From assembly GCA_963839365.1 (NCBI GenBank), contig CAWIUT010000003.1:1-64000 (forward strand): a DNA stretch of 64,000 bases, given 5' to 3'. Below are positions 44,743 through 54,202 of the stretch, one piece after another (the stretch's first letter is position 1; the number at the start of each line of letters is the position of its first letter). A program made the position numbers and the translations under genes. The DNA is from DASSKA01 sp963839365 (GTDB taxonomy: Bacteria; Actinomycetota; Actinomycetes; Propionibacteriales; Nocardioidaceae). The notes beneath the pieces were generated by a model. That model had not been told where the DNA came from and did not search any database. It was given only the letters and a program-made list of their open reading frames with translations.

Positions 44743-47700
44743 GTGCGAAGCGACGGCGTCCCGGCCGCGGACCAGGCCCCCGACGAGGCCCCCGACGAGG
44801 CCCCCGACGAGGCCCCCGACGAGGCCCTGAACGGGTTCGGCGACCCCACCCGGGCCTGGTTCACCGCGTCGTTCGCCTCCCCGACCGCGGCCCAGGCCGG
44901 CGCCTGGCGGGCGGTCTCCGCGGGCCGGCACGCCCTGGTGGTCGCGCCCACCGGGTCCGGCAAGACGCTGGCGGCGTTCTTGTCCGCGATCGACAGGCTG
45001 GCCTCCGAGCCCCGTCCGGCCGAGAAGCTGCGCCGCTGCCGGGTCCTCTACGTCTCCCCGCTGAAGGCGCTCGCGGTCGATGTGGAGCGCAACCTGCGTG
45101 CGCCGCTGACCGGCATCGGGCACGCCGCCACGCGGCTCGGCGGTGCGGCCCCCGACCTGACCGTGGGGATCCGGTCCGGTGACACCCCGGCGGCCGACCG
45201 CCGCCGACTGGCCACCACTCCCCCGGACATCTTGATCACCACCCCCGAGTCGCTGTTCTTGATGCTCACCTCCAACGCCCGCGAGGCATTGCGCGGGGTC
45301 GAGACGGTGATCGTCGACGAGGTGCACGCCGTGGCCGGCACCAAGCGGGGCGCCCACCTCGCGGTGACCCTGGAGCGGCTCGACGCGCTGCTCGACCGGC
45401 CCGCCCAGCGGATCGGGCTGTCCGCGACGGTGCGGCCGGTGGAGGAGGTCGCCCGGTTCCTCGGCGGCACCGAGCCGGTCCAGGTGGTCGCCCCCCGAGC
45501 CAACAAGCGCTGGGACCTGCGGGTCGTGGTCCCGGTCGAGGACATGACCGAGCTCGGCGGGCCCAGCGGCGACCTGGAGGGCTCGGCGGCCGGCCCCGAG
45601 CGGCGTACGTCGATCTGGCCGCACGTCGAGGAGCGGATCGTCGACCTGATCGACGAGCACCGCTCCACGATCGTGTTCGCCAACTCCCGCCGCCTCGCCG
45701 AGCGGCTGACCGCCCGGTTCAACGAGATCGCCACCGACCGGGCCGAGCTGTCAGACGCGGCGCCGGCCGGAGGCGGTCACCCGTCTGAGAAGTCAGCGGC
45801 GCCCGCGCAGCTGATGGGGCAGGCCGGGCAGTCCGAGGGGGCCGCGGTCACCGTTGCCCGGGCGCACCACGGGTCGGTGAGCAAGGAGCAGCGGGCGCTG
45901 ATCGAGGACGACCTCAAGCGCGGCCGGCTGCCCTGCGTGGTGGCCACCTCCAGCCTGGAGCTCGGCATCGACATGGGCACCGTGGACCTGGTGGTCCAGG
46001 TCGAGTCGCCCCCGTCGGTGGCCAGCGCGCTGCAACGCGTCGGCCGGGCCGGGCACCAGGTCGGCGAGGTGTCGCGCGGAGTGCTGTTCCCCAAGCACCG
46101 TGGCGACCTGGTGCACACCGCGGTGTCGGTGGAGCGGATGCGCGAGGGCGCCATCGAGGCGCTGCGCGTGCCGGCCAACCCGTTGGACGTGCTCGCCCAG
46201 CACGTGGTCTCGGCGACCGCCGTGGAGGAGTGCCGCGCCGACGACCTTTTCGAGACGGTGCGCCGGGCCGCGCCGTTCACCTCGCTGCCGCGCTCGGCGT
46301 ACGACGCGGTGCTGGACCTGCTGGCCGGCCGGTACCCCTCCGACGAGTTCTCCGAGCTCCGGCCGCGGATCGTCTGGGACCGGGTGGGCGGCACGCTCAC
46401 CGGCCGGCCGGGGGCGCAGCGACTCGCGGTGACCTCCGGCGGAACCATCCCCGACCGCGGCCTGTTCGGGGTGTTCCTGGTCGGGGAGAGCGGGCCGGGC
46501 CGGCGGGTCGGCGAGCTCGACGAGGAGATGGTCTACGAGTCCCGGGTCGGCGACGTGTTCGCGCTGGGCGCCACCAGCTGGCGGATCGAGGACATCACCC
46601 ACGACCGGGTGCTGGTCTCCCCCGCCCCCGGGCAGCCGGGGCGGCTGCCGTTCTGGAAGGGCGACCAGCTGGGCCGGCCCGCCGAGCTGGGCGCCGCGAT
46701 CGGCGCGTTCACCCGCGAGCTGGCGGCCACACCGAAGGCCGCGGCGGTGCAGCGCTGCCAGGAGGCCGGCCTGGACGAGTGGGCGGCGCAGAACCTGGTG
46801 CGCTACCTCGCCGAGCAGCAGGACGCCACCACCACGCTGCCGACCGACCGGACCGTGCTGGTGGAGCGGTTCCGCGACGAGCTCGGCGACTGGCGCATCG
46901 TGGTGCACTCCCCGTACGGCGCCCAGGTGCACGCGCCCTGGGCGCTGGCGATCGGGGTGCGGCTGCGGGAGCGGTACGGCATCGATGCGCAGGCCCTGCC
47001 CGGCGACGACGGCATCGTGCTGCGGGTGCCGGAGACCGACCAGGACCCGCCCGGCGCGGACATCGTGGTGTTCGACCCCGAGGAGATCGAGGACATCGTC
47101 ACCACCGAGGTGGGCGGCTCGGCGCTGTTCGCCGCCCGTTTCCGGGAGTGCGCGGCCCGCGCCCTGCTGCTGCCCCGCCGGGACCCCGGCCGCCGGTCGC
47201 CGTTGTGGCAGCAGCGGCAGCGCTCCGCGCAGCTGCTGCAGGTCGCCGTGCGCTACCCGTCCTTCCCGATCGTGCTGGAGGCGGTGCGGGAGTGCCTGCA
47301 GGACGTCTACGACGTGCCGTCCCTGGTGGCACTGATGAAGGCGCTGGCCGCGCGGCGGGTCCGGGTGGTCGAGGTGTCCACCCAGCAGCCCTCGCCGTTC
47401 GCCCGGTCGCTGCTGTTCGGCTACGTCGCCGCGTTCGTCTACGAGGGCGACTCCCCGATCGCCGAGCGACGGGCCGCGGCGCTGTCCCTGGACCAGGGGC
47501 TGCTCGCCGAGCTGCTCGGCCGGGCGGAGCTGCGCGAGCTGCTCGACGTCGACGTGCTCGCCGAGGTGGAGGCCGAGCTGCAGCGGCTTACCGAGGACCG
47601 GCAGGCCAAGGACGCCGAGGGGGTCGTCGACCTGCTGCGGCTGCTCGGTCCGCTGTCCCTCCAGGAGGTCGCGGCCCGGTGCCGTCCCGGCTCGGCGGTG

Positions 47701-49449
47701 GAGACCTGGCTGGACATACTCCGCGAGGCGCGCCGGGTGGTGCTGGTCCGGGTGGCCGGTGAGGACCGTTGGGCCGGGGTGGAGGACGTCGGCCGGCTGC
47801 GCGACGGGCTCGGCGTGCCGGTGCCGATCGGCACCCCGGAGGCGTTCACCGAGCCGGTGGGGGACCCGCTTGCCGACCTGGTGGGGCGGTACGCCCGCAG
47901 CCACGGGCCATTCGCGGTCGCCGACGTGTCGACCCGGCTCGGGCTCGGCTCTGCCGTCGTCCGGCACACGCTCGCCCGGCTGGCGGCGCAGGGCCGGGTG
48001 CTGGAGGGTGAGTTCCGCCCGGCCGGCTCCGGCTCGGAGTGGTGCGACGCCGAGGTGCTGCGCCGGCTGCGACGCCGGTCGCTGGCCGTGCTCCGCAAGG
48101 AGGTCGAGCCGGTCGAGCCGGCCGCGCTGGGCCGGTTACTGCCCACCTGGCAGAGCGTCGCCGGGCAGGGCAACCGGCTGCGCGGCGTGGACGGGGTGCT
48201 CGCCGTGGTCGAGCAGCTGGCCGGCTGCGCGGTGCCGGCCTCCGCGCTGGAACCGCTGGTGCTGTGCTCGCGGGTGGTCGACTACTCCCCCGCGATGCTG
48301 GACGAGCTGACCGCCACCGGTGAGGTGCTGTGGGCCGGGCACGGGTCGCTGCCCGGGTCCGACGGCTGGGTCTCCTTGCACCTGGCCGACTCGGCACCGC
48401 TGACCTTGCCGGAGCGGGACGAGCCGGAGCTGTCCCCGGTGCACGAGGCGGCGCTCGACGCGCTGGCCGGCGGCGGGGCGTTCTTCTTCCGGCAGCTCGC
48501 CGACACGGTCGCCGGGCTCGGGGTGCGCGGCGACGACAAGGCGCTCGAGGCGGCGTTGTGGGACCTGGTGTGGGCGGGGCGGCTCAGCAACGACACGCTG
48601 GCCCCGCTCCGGGCGCTGACCTCCACGGGCACCTCGGCGCACCGCTCCCGGCGCAGGCCGCCGCGCGCCCGCTACGGCTCCCGCCGACCGGCGGCGCCGC
48701 TGCGGGGGGCCGGCCGGACCGGGACGCCCACCGCCGTGGGCCGTTGGTCGCTGCTCCCCGAGCCGGACCCGGACCCGACCAGGCGGGCGCACGCGACCGT
48801 CGAGGCGCTGCTGGACCGGCACGGCGTGGTGACCCGCGGCGCGGTGGTCAGCGAACGGGTGCCCGGAGGGTTCGCCGGGGTGTACAAGGTGCTGTCGGCG
48901 TTCGAGGAGTCCGGCCGCTGCCGGCGCGGCTACTTCGTGGCCTCACTGGGCGCCGCCCAGTTCGGGGTGCCCGGCGCGGTGGACCGGCTGCGCAGCTTCA
49001 CCGACGACGAGGAACGGCCCGGCAAGCAGCCGACCGCGGTGGCGCTGGCCGCGACCGACCCGGCCAACCCCTACGGCGCGGCGCTGCCGTGGCCGGAGCG
49101 GCCGCCGGCAGCCGGCGCGGCGGACGGGACCGGGACCGGGACCTCCCCGGGGCACCGGCCCGGACGCAAGGCCGGTGCCCTGGTGGTCCTCGTCGACGGC
49201 GACCTGGCGGTCTACGTCGAACGGGGCGGCCGGACCCTGCTCACCTACCGCGAGGAGCCGACCGTCCTGGGCCCCGCCCTCGAGGCGCTGGCCCGAGCGG
49301 TGCGCGAAGGAGCCCTCGGCCGGCTCACCGTGCAGCGGGCGGACGGGGAGAACATCCTCGGCAGCGGCGACCGGCCGGCCGCGCTGCGGGAGGCCCTGCA
49401 GACGGCCGGGTTCGTGGCCACACCGCGGGGGTTGCGGCTGCGTGCCTGA
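44743..49449 (+). CDS. lhr: Large ATP-dependent helicase Lhr
   Basis: A 1,568-aa superfamily 2 3'-5' helicase of DNA repair. Walker A APTGSGKT lies at 68-75, a DEVH box at about 193, motif III LSATV, and late motifs SSLELGIDMG and QRVGRAGHQ. A WH domain and the long Lhr C-terminal domain follow, giving the full actinobacterial length. The N-terminus has a DEAP repeat tract. The GTG at 44743 is preferred over the ATG at 44725 because CAGGAT is 6 nt upstream. It overlaps nei by 8 bp, as in the mycobacterial lhr-nei pair. Confidence 0.94.
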   Translation: MRSDGVPAADQAPDEAPDEAPDEAPDEALNGFGDPTRAWFTASFASPTAAQAGAWRAVSAGRHALVVAPTGSGKTLAAFLSAIDRLASEPRPAEKLRRCRVLYVSPLKALAVDVERNLRAPLTGIGHAATRLGGAAPDLTVGIRSGDTPAADRRRLATTPPDILITTPESLFLMLTSNAREALRGVETVIVDEVHAVAGTKRGAHLAVTLERLDALLDRPAQRIGLSATVRPVEEVARFLGGTEPVQVVAPRANKRWDLRVVVPVEDMTELGGPSGDLEGSAAGPERRTSIWPHVEERIVDLIDEHRSTIVFANSRRLAERLTARFNEIATDRAELSDAAPAGGGHPSEKSAAPAQLMGQAGQSEGAAVTVARAHHGSVSKEQRALIEDDLKRGRLPCVVATSSLELGIDMGTVDLVVQVESPPSVASALQRVGRAGHQVGEVSRGVLFPKHRGDLVHTAVSVERMREGAIEALRVPANPLDVLAQHVVSATAVEECRADDLFETVRRAAPFTSLPRSAYDAVLDLLAGRYPSDEFSELRPRIVWDRVGGTLTGRPGAQRLAVTSGGTIPDRGLFGVFLVGESGPGRRVGELDEEMVYESRVGDVFALGATSWRIEDITHDRVLVSPAPGQPGRLPFWKGDQLGRPAELGAAIGAFTRELAATPKAAAVQRCQEAGLDEWAAQNLVRYLAEQQDATTTLPTDRTVLVERFRDELGDWRIVVHSPYGAQVHAPWALAIGVRLRERYGIDAQALPGDDGIVLRVPETDQDPPGADIVVFDPEEIEDIVTTEVGGSALFAARFRECAARALLLPRRDPGRRSPLWQQRQRSAQLLQVAVRYPSFPIVLEAVRECLQDVYDVPSLVALMKALAARRVRVVEVSTQQPSPFARSLLFGYVAAFVYEGDSPIAERRAAALSLDQGLLAELLGRAELRELLDVDVLAEVEAELQRLTEDRQAKDAEGVVDLLRLLGPLSLQEVAARCRPGSAVETWLDILREARRVVLVRVAGEDRWAGVEDVGRLRDGLGVPVPIGTPEAFTEPVGDPLADLVGRYARSHGPFAVADVSTRLGLGSAVVRHTLARLAAQGRVLEGEFRPAGSGSEWCDAEVLRRLRRRSLAVLRKEVEPVEPAALGRLLPTWQSVAGQGNRLRGVDGVLAVVEQLAGCAVPASALEPLVLCSRVVDYSPAMLDELTATGEVLWAGHGSLPGSDGWVSLHLADSAPLTLPERDEPELSPVHEAALDALAGGGAFFFRQLADTVAGLGVRGDDKALEAALWDLVWAGRLSNDTLAPLRALTSTGTSAHRSRRRPPRARYGSRRPAAPLRGAGRTGTPTAVGRWSLLPEPDPDPTRRAHATVEALLDRHGVVTRGAVVSERVPGGFAGVYKVLSAFEESGRCRRGYFVASLGAAQFGVPGAVDRLRSFTDDEERPGKQPTAVALAATDPANPYGAALPWPERPPAAGAADGTGTGTSPGHRPGRKAGALVVLVDGDLAVYVERGGRTLLTYREEPTVLGPALEALARAVREGALGRLTVQRADGENILGSGDRPAALREALQTAGFVATPRGLRLRA
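44770..44829 (+). repeat. 12-bp in-frame tandem repeat, 5 copies, in lhr
   Basis: Five units of gacgaggccccc (first and last slightly varied) encode the DEAP repeats at the disordered N-terminus of Lhr. Confidence 0.9.
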
Positions 49450-50266
49450 GGGAGACACGGTCTGGCGCACCGCCCGGCACCTGGACCAGGCGTTGACCGG
49501 GGCTGTGCTGCAGCACAGCGACTTCCGGGTGCCGGACCTGGCCACGGTGGACCTGTCCGGTGCGCCGGTGCTGGGCACGGTGTCGCGCGGCAAGCACCTG
49601 CTCACCCGGTTCGGCGGCACGGGACCCTCGGCGCCGCTCACCCTGCACACCCACCTGAAGATGGAGGGCAGCTGGCACCTGTACCGGCCCGCGACCCGCT
49701 GGCAGCGGCCCGGTCACCAGGCCCGGGTGGTGCTGGTCACCGAGACGTGGACCGCGGTCGGGTTCTCGCTCGGCATCGTCGAGCTGGTCGAGACCGCCGC
49801 CGAGTGCGACGTACTCCCACCGCTGGGTCCGGACCTCCTCGGTCCGGACTGGGACGCCGCCGAAGCGGTGCGCCGGTTGGCAGGCCGACCGGACCGCCCG
49901 GTCGCCGAGGCGCTCCTCGACCAGCGGAACCTGGCCGGGGTCGGCAACCTCTACAAGTCCGAGCTGTGCTTCCTGGTCGGCGCGCACCCGTGGGCGCCGG
50001 TGTCGTCGGTCGACCTCGACCGGCTGGTACGCCTGGCCAGGGCGGTGCTGGAGGCCAACAAGCACCGGGTCGAGCAGACCACCACCGGCGACCTGCGCCG
50101 TGGCCGGCAGACCTGGGTCTACCGCCGGGACAAGCAGCCCTGCCGCCGCTGCGGGACGCCGGTCCGGGTCGCCATGCAAGGCGACCCGTCGCTGCCCACC
50201 GGGGAGCGGGCCACCTACTGGTGCCCGACCTGCCAGCTCACCACCGCGGACGCCGGCGGCATTTGA
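49442..50266 (+). CDS. nei: DNA glycosylase/AP lyase of the Fpg/Nei family (Nei-type)
   Basis: A 274-aa base-excision repair enzyme. After removal of Met, Pro2 is the nucleophile and Glu3 the acid (PEGDTVWRTA). Lys51 (RGKHLL) is the conserved beta-hairpin lysine. The helix-two-turn-helix is NLAGVGNLYKSELCFL, and the C-terminal zinc finger is CRRC...CPTC. PEGDTVW is typical of actinobacterial Nei2. The GTG start overlaps the lhr 3' end by 8 bp, so both are one operon. Confidence 0.94.
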   Translation: MPEGDTVWRTARHLDQALTGAVLQHSDFRVPDLATVDLSGAPVLGTVSRGKHLLTRFGGTGPSAPLTLHTHLKMEGSWHLYRPATRWQRPGHQARVVLVTETWTAVGFSLGIVELVETAAECDVLPPLGPDLLGPDWDAAEAVRRLAGRPDRPVAEALLDQRNLAGVGNLYKSELCFLVGAHPWAPVSSVDLDRLVRLARAVLEANKHRVEQTTTGDLRRGRQTWVYRRDKQPCRRCGTPVRVAMQGDPSLPTGERATYWCPTCQLTTADAGGI

Positions 50267-50345
50267 GACTCGTGTGCTTCGATCTTTCCGTTTGCACACC
50301 GATTGCCGCCATGTCTCCCCCTTGCGGGACAGGGGACGCCCTGAT

Positions 50346-50351
50346 TAGCGT
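50346..50351 (+). promoter_or_regulatory. Probable -10 of the response-regulator gene
   Basis: TAGCGT at 50346-50351 gives a leader of about 45 nt that contains a G-rich ribosome-binding site just before the ATG. Confidence 0.4.
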
Positions 50352-50402
50352 CGAAACCAAGGGCGGGTCGACGTCGATCGACCATCTCGGGGGGGAACGC
50401 CG

Positions 50403-51116
50403 ATGACCGGGACGACGCGCGTTGCGCTCGTTGAGGACCACGAAATCTTCGCCGACGCACTGCGAGTGTGCCTCGAGCAGCTGGGCTTCGAGGCCGTCAA
50501 CGTTCCGCTTGCCCAGGCGGGAGTCAGCTGTGGCGAGCTGCTGCACGAGGTCACCAGCACACGACCACGGGTGGTGCTCCTCGACCTCGATCTGGGCCCG
50601 GCCGGTGACGGGTCCGCTCTCATCCGCCCGCTCACCGAGTCCGGCCACCGGGTGGTCGTGCTGACCGCGTTGCAGGACCGCGTGCGCTGGGGAGAGTGTC
50701 TCGCCAACGGCGCGCTCACCGTGGTGACCAAGCTCGACCCGCTCGAGGCGATCGTCGAGGTCATCCGGCGAGTGGACGACGGGCTGGCGGTTCTCTCCCA
50801 CGAGGAGCGGGATACGCTCGTGCGGGAGTGGGAGCAGCGCCACACCGACGAGGATGAAGTGCGCACGCTGCTTGCGCGGCTGACACCGCGGGAGGCGCAC
50901 GTGCTCGCACAGCTGACGCACGGCAAGCGCGTCCGCGAGGTAGCCGAAGAGGCCTTCGTCTCCGAGGAGACGGTGCGCACGCACGTGAAGTCCATCTTCG
51001 CGAAGCTGGGCGTCAACTCGCAGCTGGCGGCGGTGGCCATGGCGCGGGACATCGGGTGGGCACCACCGCAGCAGCACGATTACTCCGGCGAAACCACGGA
51101 CACAACCGACACGTGA
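50403..51116 (+). CDS. LuxR/NarL-family response regulator, orphan
   Basis: A 237-aa regulator with a receiver domain (about 5-120: E11, D12, phospho-acceptor D61 in LLDLDLG, T88, K110) and a LuxR helix-turn-helix (about 160-225, LTPREAHVLAQLTHGKRVREVAEE then TVRTHVKSI). All receiver acidic residues are intact. No histidine kinase is nearby. It lies at the border of the polymer cluster and converges with the sugar transferase gene, so it may control that locus. Confidence 0.9.
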   Translation: MTGTTRVALVEDHEIFADALRVCLEQLGFEAVNVPLAQAGVSCGELLHEVTSTRPRVVLLDLDLGPAGDGSALIRPLTESGHRVVVLTALQDRVRWGECLANGALTVVTKLDPLEAIVEVIRRVDDGLAVLSHEERDTLVREWEQRHTDEDEVRTLLARLTPREAHVLAQLTHGKRVREVAEEAFVSEETVRTHVKSIFAKLGVNSQLAAVAMARDIGWAPPQQHDYSGETTDTTDT

Positions 51117-51166
51117 CACCTTGCCACCGGGCTTTCCCCTTCGCAGGGCATCCGCGAGCGCCTGCG

Positions 51167-52717
51167 TCAATAGGCGCCTTCGGTGGCGAGCACCACGCGG
51201 ACGGTCCGCCACAAGATGGCGAGATCGAGGAGGAGGGACCAGTTCTCGACGTACCTCAGGTCCAGGCGCACCGCCTCCTCCCAGGACAGGTCGGAGCGAC
51301 CGCTGACCTGCCAGAGTCCGGTGATGCCGGGCTTGACCGCGAGACGCCGACGGGCATCGCCGTCGTATCCCTCGACCTCCACCGGAAGAGGGGGCCGAGG
51401 GCCGACGAGAGACATCTGCCCAAGCAGGACGTTCACCAGCTGGGGCAGCTCGTCCAGCGAGGACCGGCGCAGGAACCGGCCGACGCGCGTCACCCGCGGG
51501 TCGTCACGGATCTTGAACAACAGGCCGTCGGCTTCGTTCTGCTCCTCGATGTCCCGCCGCCGGGCCTCTGCGTCGACCACCATCGTGCGCAGCTTCAGCA
51601 ACGTGAAGCGGTGGTCATCCTTGCCCACGCGCTCTTGCTGGAAGATGGCTGGTCCCCTGCTGTCAAGACGTACGGCGAGCATGAGCACGGCCAGCAGCGG
51701 CAGCAGCACCACCAAGGCAGCCGCCGCGGAGATCCTGTCGAACACCTCCTTCACCGCACGTCGCAGGCCGCGCAGCTCGGCGTGGTCGACGTGCAGCAGC
51801 GCCAGGGCTCCCACGGGCGCGACGGTGGCACGCCGGCGTGCGACGTCGAGCAGCCCAGGCGCCACGAACATCTGGGTCTCGCTGCGTTCGAGCTCCCACG
51901 CCAGCCGCCTCAGCCTCGCCGGCCCCAGGTGGTGGCACGGCAGAACCACGACCGTGTCCGCATGCGCATTCGTGGCAGCGTCCGCGATGCGGTCCGCACC
52001 GAGGCTGACCGGAACGTCGTACGAGGCCCCTGCCTTCTCACCGCCCACCAGGCAGACAGCCACGACCTCGTGTCCGTGGGTGCGGCTGCGTCCCAGCTCC
52101 ATCACGACACCCCTCACCGAGTCGTCGTGACCGGCTACCAGCACTCGACGCATCCAGCCTGCACCTGATCTACGGCGCACGAGGAGGCCCACTCGGAGGA
52201 CGAGGCGACCGACCACGGTGGCGGTGAACGCCAACGTGACGAGGACAAGCAGGTAGCCGCGGGATAGCTCGAGCTTGAACGCATAGGAGAACAGCGCCCC
52301 CGCGGTCGCGGTCGCGAGCGCGGCACGGCCCACCCGGCGGAACTCCTCGATCCCGACGTAGAGGAAGCGCGGCTCGTAGGCCCGCATGGTCCCCACGCAG
52401 AGCACCCAGTAGATCGGGAACAGGATGCTGGTCACCAAGAACAGCAGCCGCTCCCGAAAGAGGACGGCCACCAGGCCCGCCGCCACGCCGGCGACCAGGT
52501 CGGCCACCTGCAGCCGGCCGATGTAGCGCTGCTCGTGCGCTCCGAACCGGAGCCTGCGCGCCCGGTTCGCCCACGCACGGCTGGCGTCGCCGAGTGGCAC
52601 CGCATGTTCGGGCACCACCGCGCGACCGGGGGGCCGGGAGCTCGGTGCCACTCCTCCCGGAACCGCGTCCGTGGGGCGCCGTGGGACCTTGGAGTTCTTG
52701 TGCGACAGCAGGCTCAT
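51167..52717 (-). CDS. Polyprenyl glycosylphosphotransferase (exopolysaccharide initiating enzyme)
   Basis: A 516-aa WbaP/CpsE-like protein that loads the first sugar phosphate on undecaprenyl phosphate. The N-terminal half has about four TM helices (about 70-180) and a Rossmann-like segment (VLVAGHDDSVRG). One more TM (about 340-360) precedes the catalytic domain with LLKLRTM, RVGRFLRRSSLDELPQLVNV and SLVGPRPP. The C-terminus has KPGITGLWQVSGRS. The start is 3 nt after the stop of the upstream flavin oxidoreductase gene, so they form an operon. Confidence 0.92.
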   Translation of the reverse strand: MSLLSHKNSKVPRRPTDAVPGGVAPSSRPPGRAVVPEHAVPLGDASRAWANRARRLRFGAHEQRYIGRLQVADLVAGVAAGLVAVLFRERLLFLVTSILFPIYWVLCVGTMRAYEPRFLYVGIEEFRRVGRAALATATAGALFSYAFKLELSRGYLLVLVTLAFTATVVGRLVLRVGLLVRRRSGAGWMRRVLVAGHDDSVRGVVMELGRSRTHGHEVVAVCLVGGEKAGASYDVPVSLGADRIADAATNAHADTVVVLPCHHLGPARLRRLAWELERSETQMFVAPGLLDVARRRATVAPVGALALLHVDHAELRGLRRAVKEVFDRISAAAALVVLLPLLAVLMLAVRLDSRGPAIFQQERVGKDDHRFTLLKLRTMVVDAEARRRDIEEQNEADGLLFKIRDDPRVTRVGRFLRRSSLDELPQLVNVLLGQMSLVGPRPPLPVEVEGYDGDARRRLAVKPGITGLWQVSGRSDLSWEEAVRLDLRYVENWSLLLDLAILWRTVRVVLATEGAY

Positions 52718-52720
52718 GTC

Positions 52721-54019
52721 TCAGCTGGCACGCATTGAATCGGTCCGCCTCACGGGCCCTACCGTCCGCCCGCTGTGGGCGGGCATGGCCCGCGCTTCGA
52801 GATGCCGCGTCAAGGTCCGGGCGGTGTACCGGGCTCCGAGCACGAAACGCATGAGCGGCCCGAAGGCCGCCGCCGCTGCTGCGCCAACGAAGTAGAGATT
52901 GGGTACCGACGTCTCGAAATGACGGGTGAGCGCGGGGAAGGTCTCCTCGCTGCGCAATGCCCCCCGGAGGTTGGGATCCAAGAAGGGAAGGCGTGCTAGG
53001 TCGACGCGATACCCAGTCGCCGAGATCACCTGTTGCGTCCGGATCTCCCGACGCTCCCCATCGACATCGAACTCCAGCACGACCTCTGAGCCGTCCATCT
53101 GCGCCGAACGCGGGTGGTGCCGGAAATGCATCGGCACCTTCCCCTCGACACGGTCGCGAAGCCACCACGCGCCGGCGGGCCCGAGCGTCGAGGTCGCGAG
53201 GTGTACGCGCGTGCTGTCGGGCAGCGCATGAAAGACAAGTGGACCGTGCTCGCTGATCCAGCAGCGCTTCCCGCTGCACAGTCCGCCGGCGGGAGACCAC
53301 AACCGCTGCCAGAGGGGCCGGTCGAGTGGGTGTGGAAACGAGTTCCACTTCACCGCACCGGCGCGCGCCGCCAGCACCACGTCTGCCCCATGCTCGTGCA
53401 TCAGCGCCGCGTTCTCCAACGCGGACTGGCCGGCGCCGATCACGACGACGTTCCGCCCGGCAGACGCCGCAGGCTGCAGCTGCTCGCCCGCGACGCCGGA
53501 GATCCCGATGCCTCCCCGGACCGCCGAGGAGTGCGCGCAGAGCTCTGGCGGCAGCTCACGCAGGGCCGCGGGTACGTACCGGAAGTGCGTGAGCCCGACC
53601 GCGACGACGACCTGCCGCGCGAACAGGCACTCACCGTCAGCGAGCTCCAGCGCGAAGCCACGATCGGTCCGCGACAGCTGCACGACATGCGTGTCCTCGA
53701 CGGGAGCGGCCGTCTGCTCGGCGAACCACGCGCCGTACTCGCAGTAGACCTCGAGGGGAACCGGGACACCCCACCCGCCGACCGTATAGCCGCGCTCGGC
53801 ACAGAACCGCTCGAGTGTGAAGGCGTCGTCTGGATCGGACAGGTTCGACGCGAACCCTTCCGAGCGAAGCCACATCCCTCGGGGCATGTGCTGGCGCCAC
53901 GTGTGCATCGGTGTGCCGAAGAGCCGGAAGTCGACGCCACGGCGCGCAAGGTGGGACGCGACGGACAGGCCGTACGGGCCGGCGCCGATGATCGCGACAT
54001 CGACAGCTTCAGTGGTCAT
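52721..54019 (-). CDS. FAD/NAD(P)-binding oxidoreductase (flavin monooxygenase-like)
   Basis: A 432-aa two-dinucleotide-binding flavoprotein. The FAD motif is IIGAGPYG (9-16), the NAD(P) motif VVIGAGQSALE (about 181-191), and ISATGY precedes the C-terminal FAD contact. The order suits FMO/ornithine-hydroxylase-like enzymes, but the substrate is unknown. The ATG at 54019 has AGGAG upstream; the frame extends 19 codons further without support. It is first in an operon with the sugar transferase and is divergent from the ECF sigma gene. Confidence 0.83.
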   Translation of the reverse strand: MTTEAVDVAIIGAGPYGLSVASHLARRGVDFRLFGTPMHTWRQHMPRGMWLRSEGFASNLSDPDDAFTLERFCAERGYTVGGWGVPVPLEVYCEYGAWFAEQTAAPVEDTHVVQLSRTDRGFALELADGECLFARQVVVAVGLTHFRYVPAALRELPPELCAHSSAVRGGIGISGVAGEQLQPAASAGRNVVVIGAGQSALENAALMHEHGADVVLAARAGAVKWNSFPHPLDRPLWQRLWSPAGGLCSGKRCWISEHGPLVFHALPDSTRVHLATSTLGPAGAWWLRDRVEGKVPMHFRHHPRSAQMDGSEVVLEFDVDGERREIRTQQVISATGYRVDLARLPFLDPNLRGALRSEETFPALTRHFETSVPNLYFVGAAAAAAFGPLMRFVLGARYTARTLTRHLEARAMPAHSGRTVGPVRRTDSMRAS

Positions 54020-54202
54020 GCCAGCTCCTTGCCTTGCATGAGCGGTCAGCCAGACAACGCGCGCTGATGGGTACACCTGTTAACGGAGCCCGCACCCAGA
54101 GCATCAGATACCAGCACCGGAAGATCCCCCATTCTTGGGAGGGACTCGGGGCTGCCTTCTTGCTAGACAGGAAGCTAATGACGGCCGTTCCCGGGGGTGG
54201 CG

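Noticed and set aside
45745..45845. Insertion-like segment within lhr between helicase motifs
   Set aside because: It stays in frame, has the same composition as the gene, and this part of Lhr is expected to vary in length.
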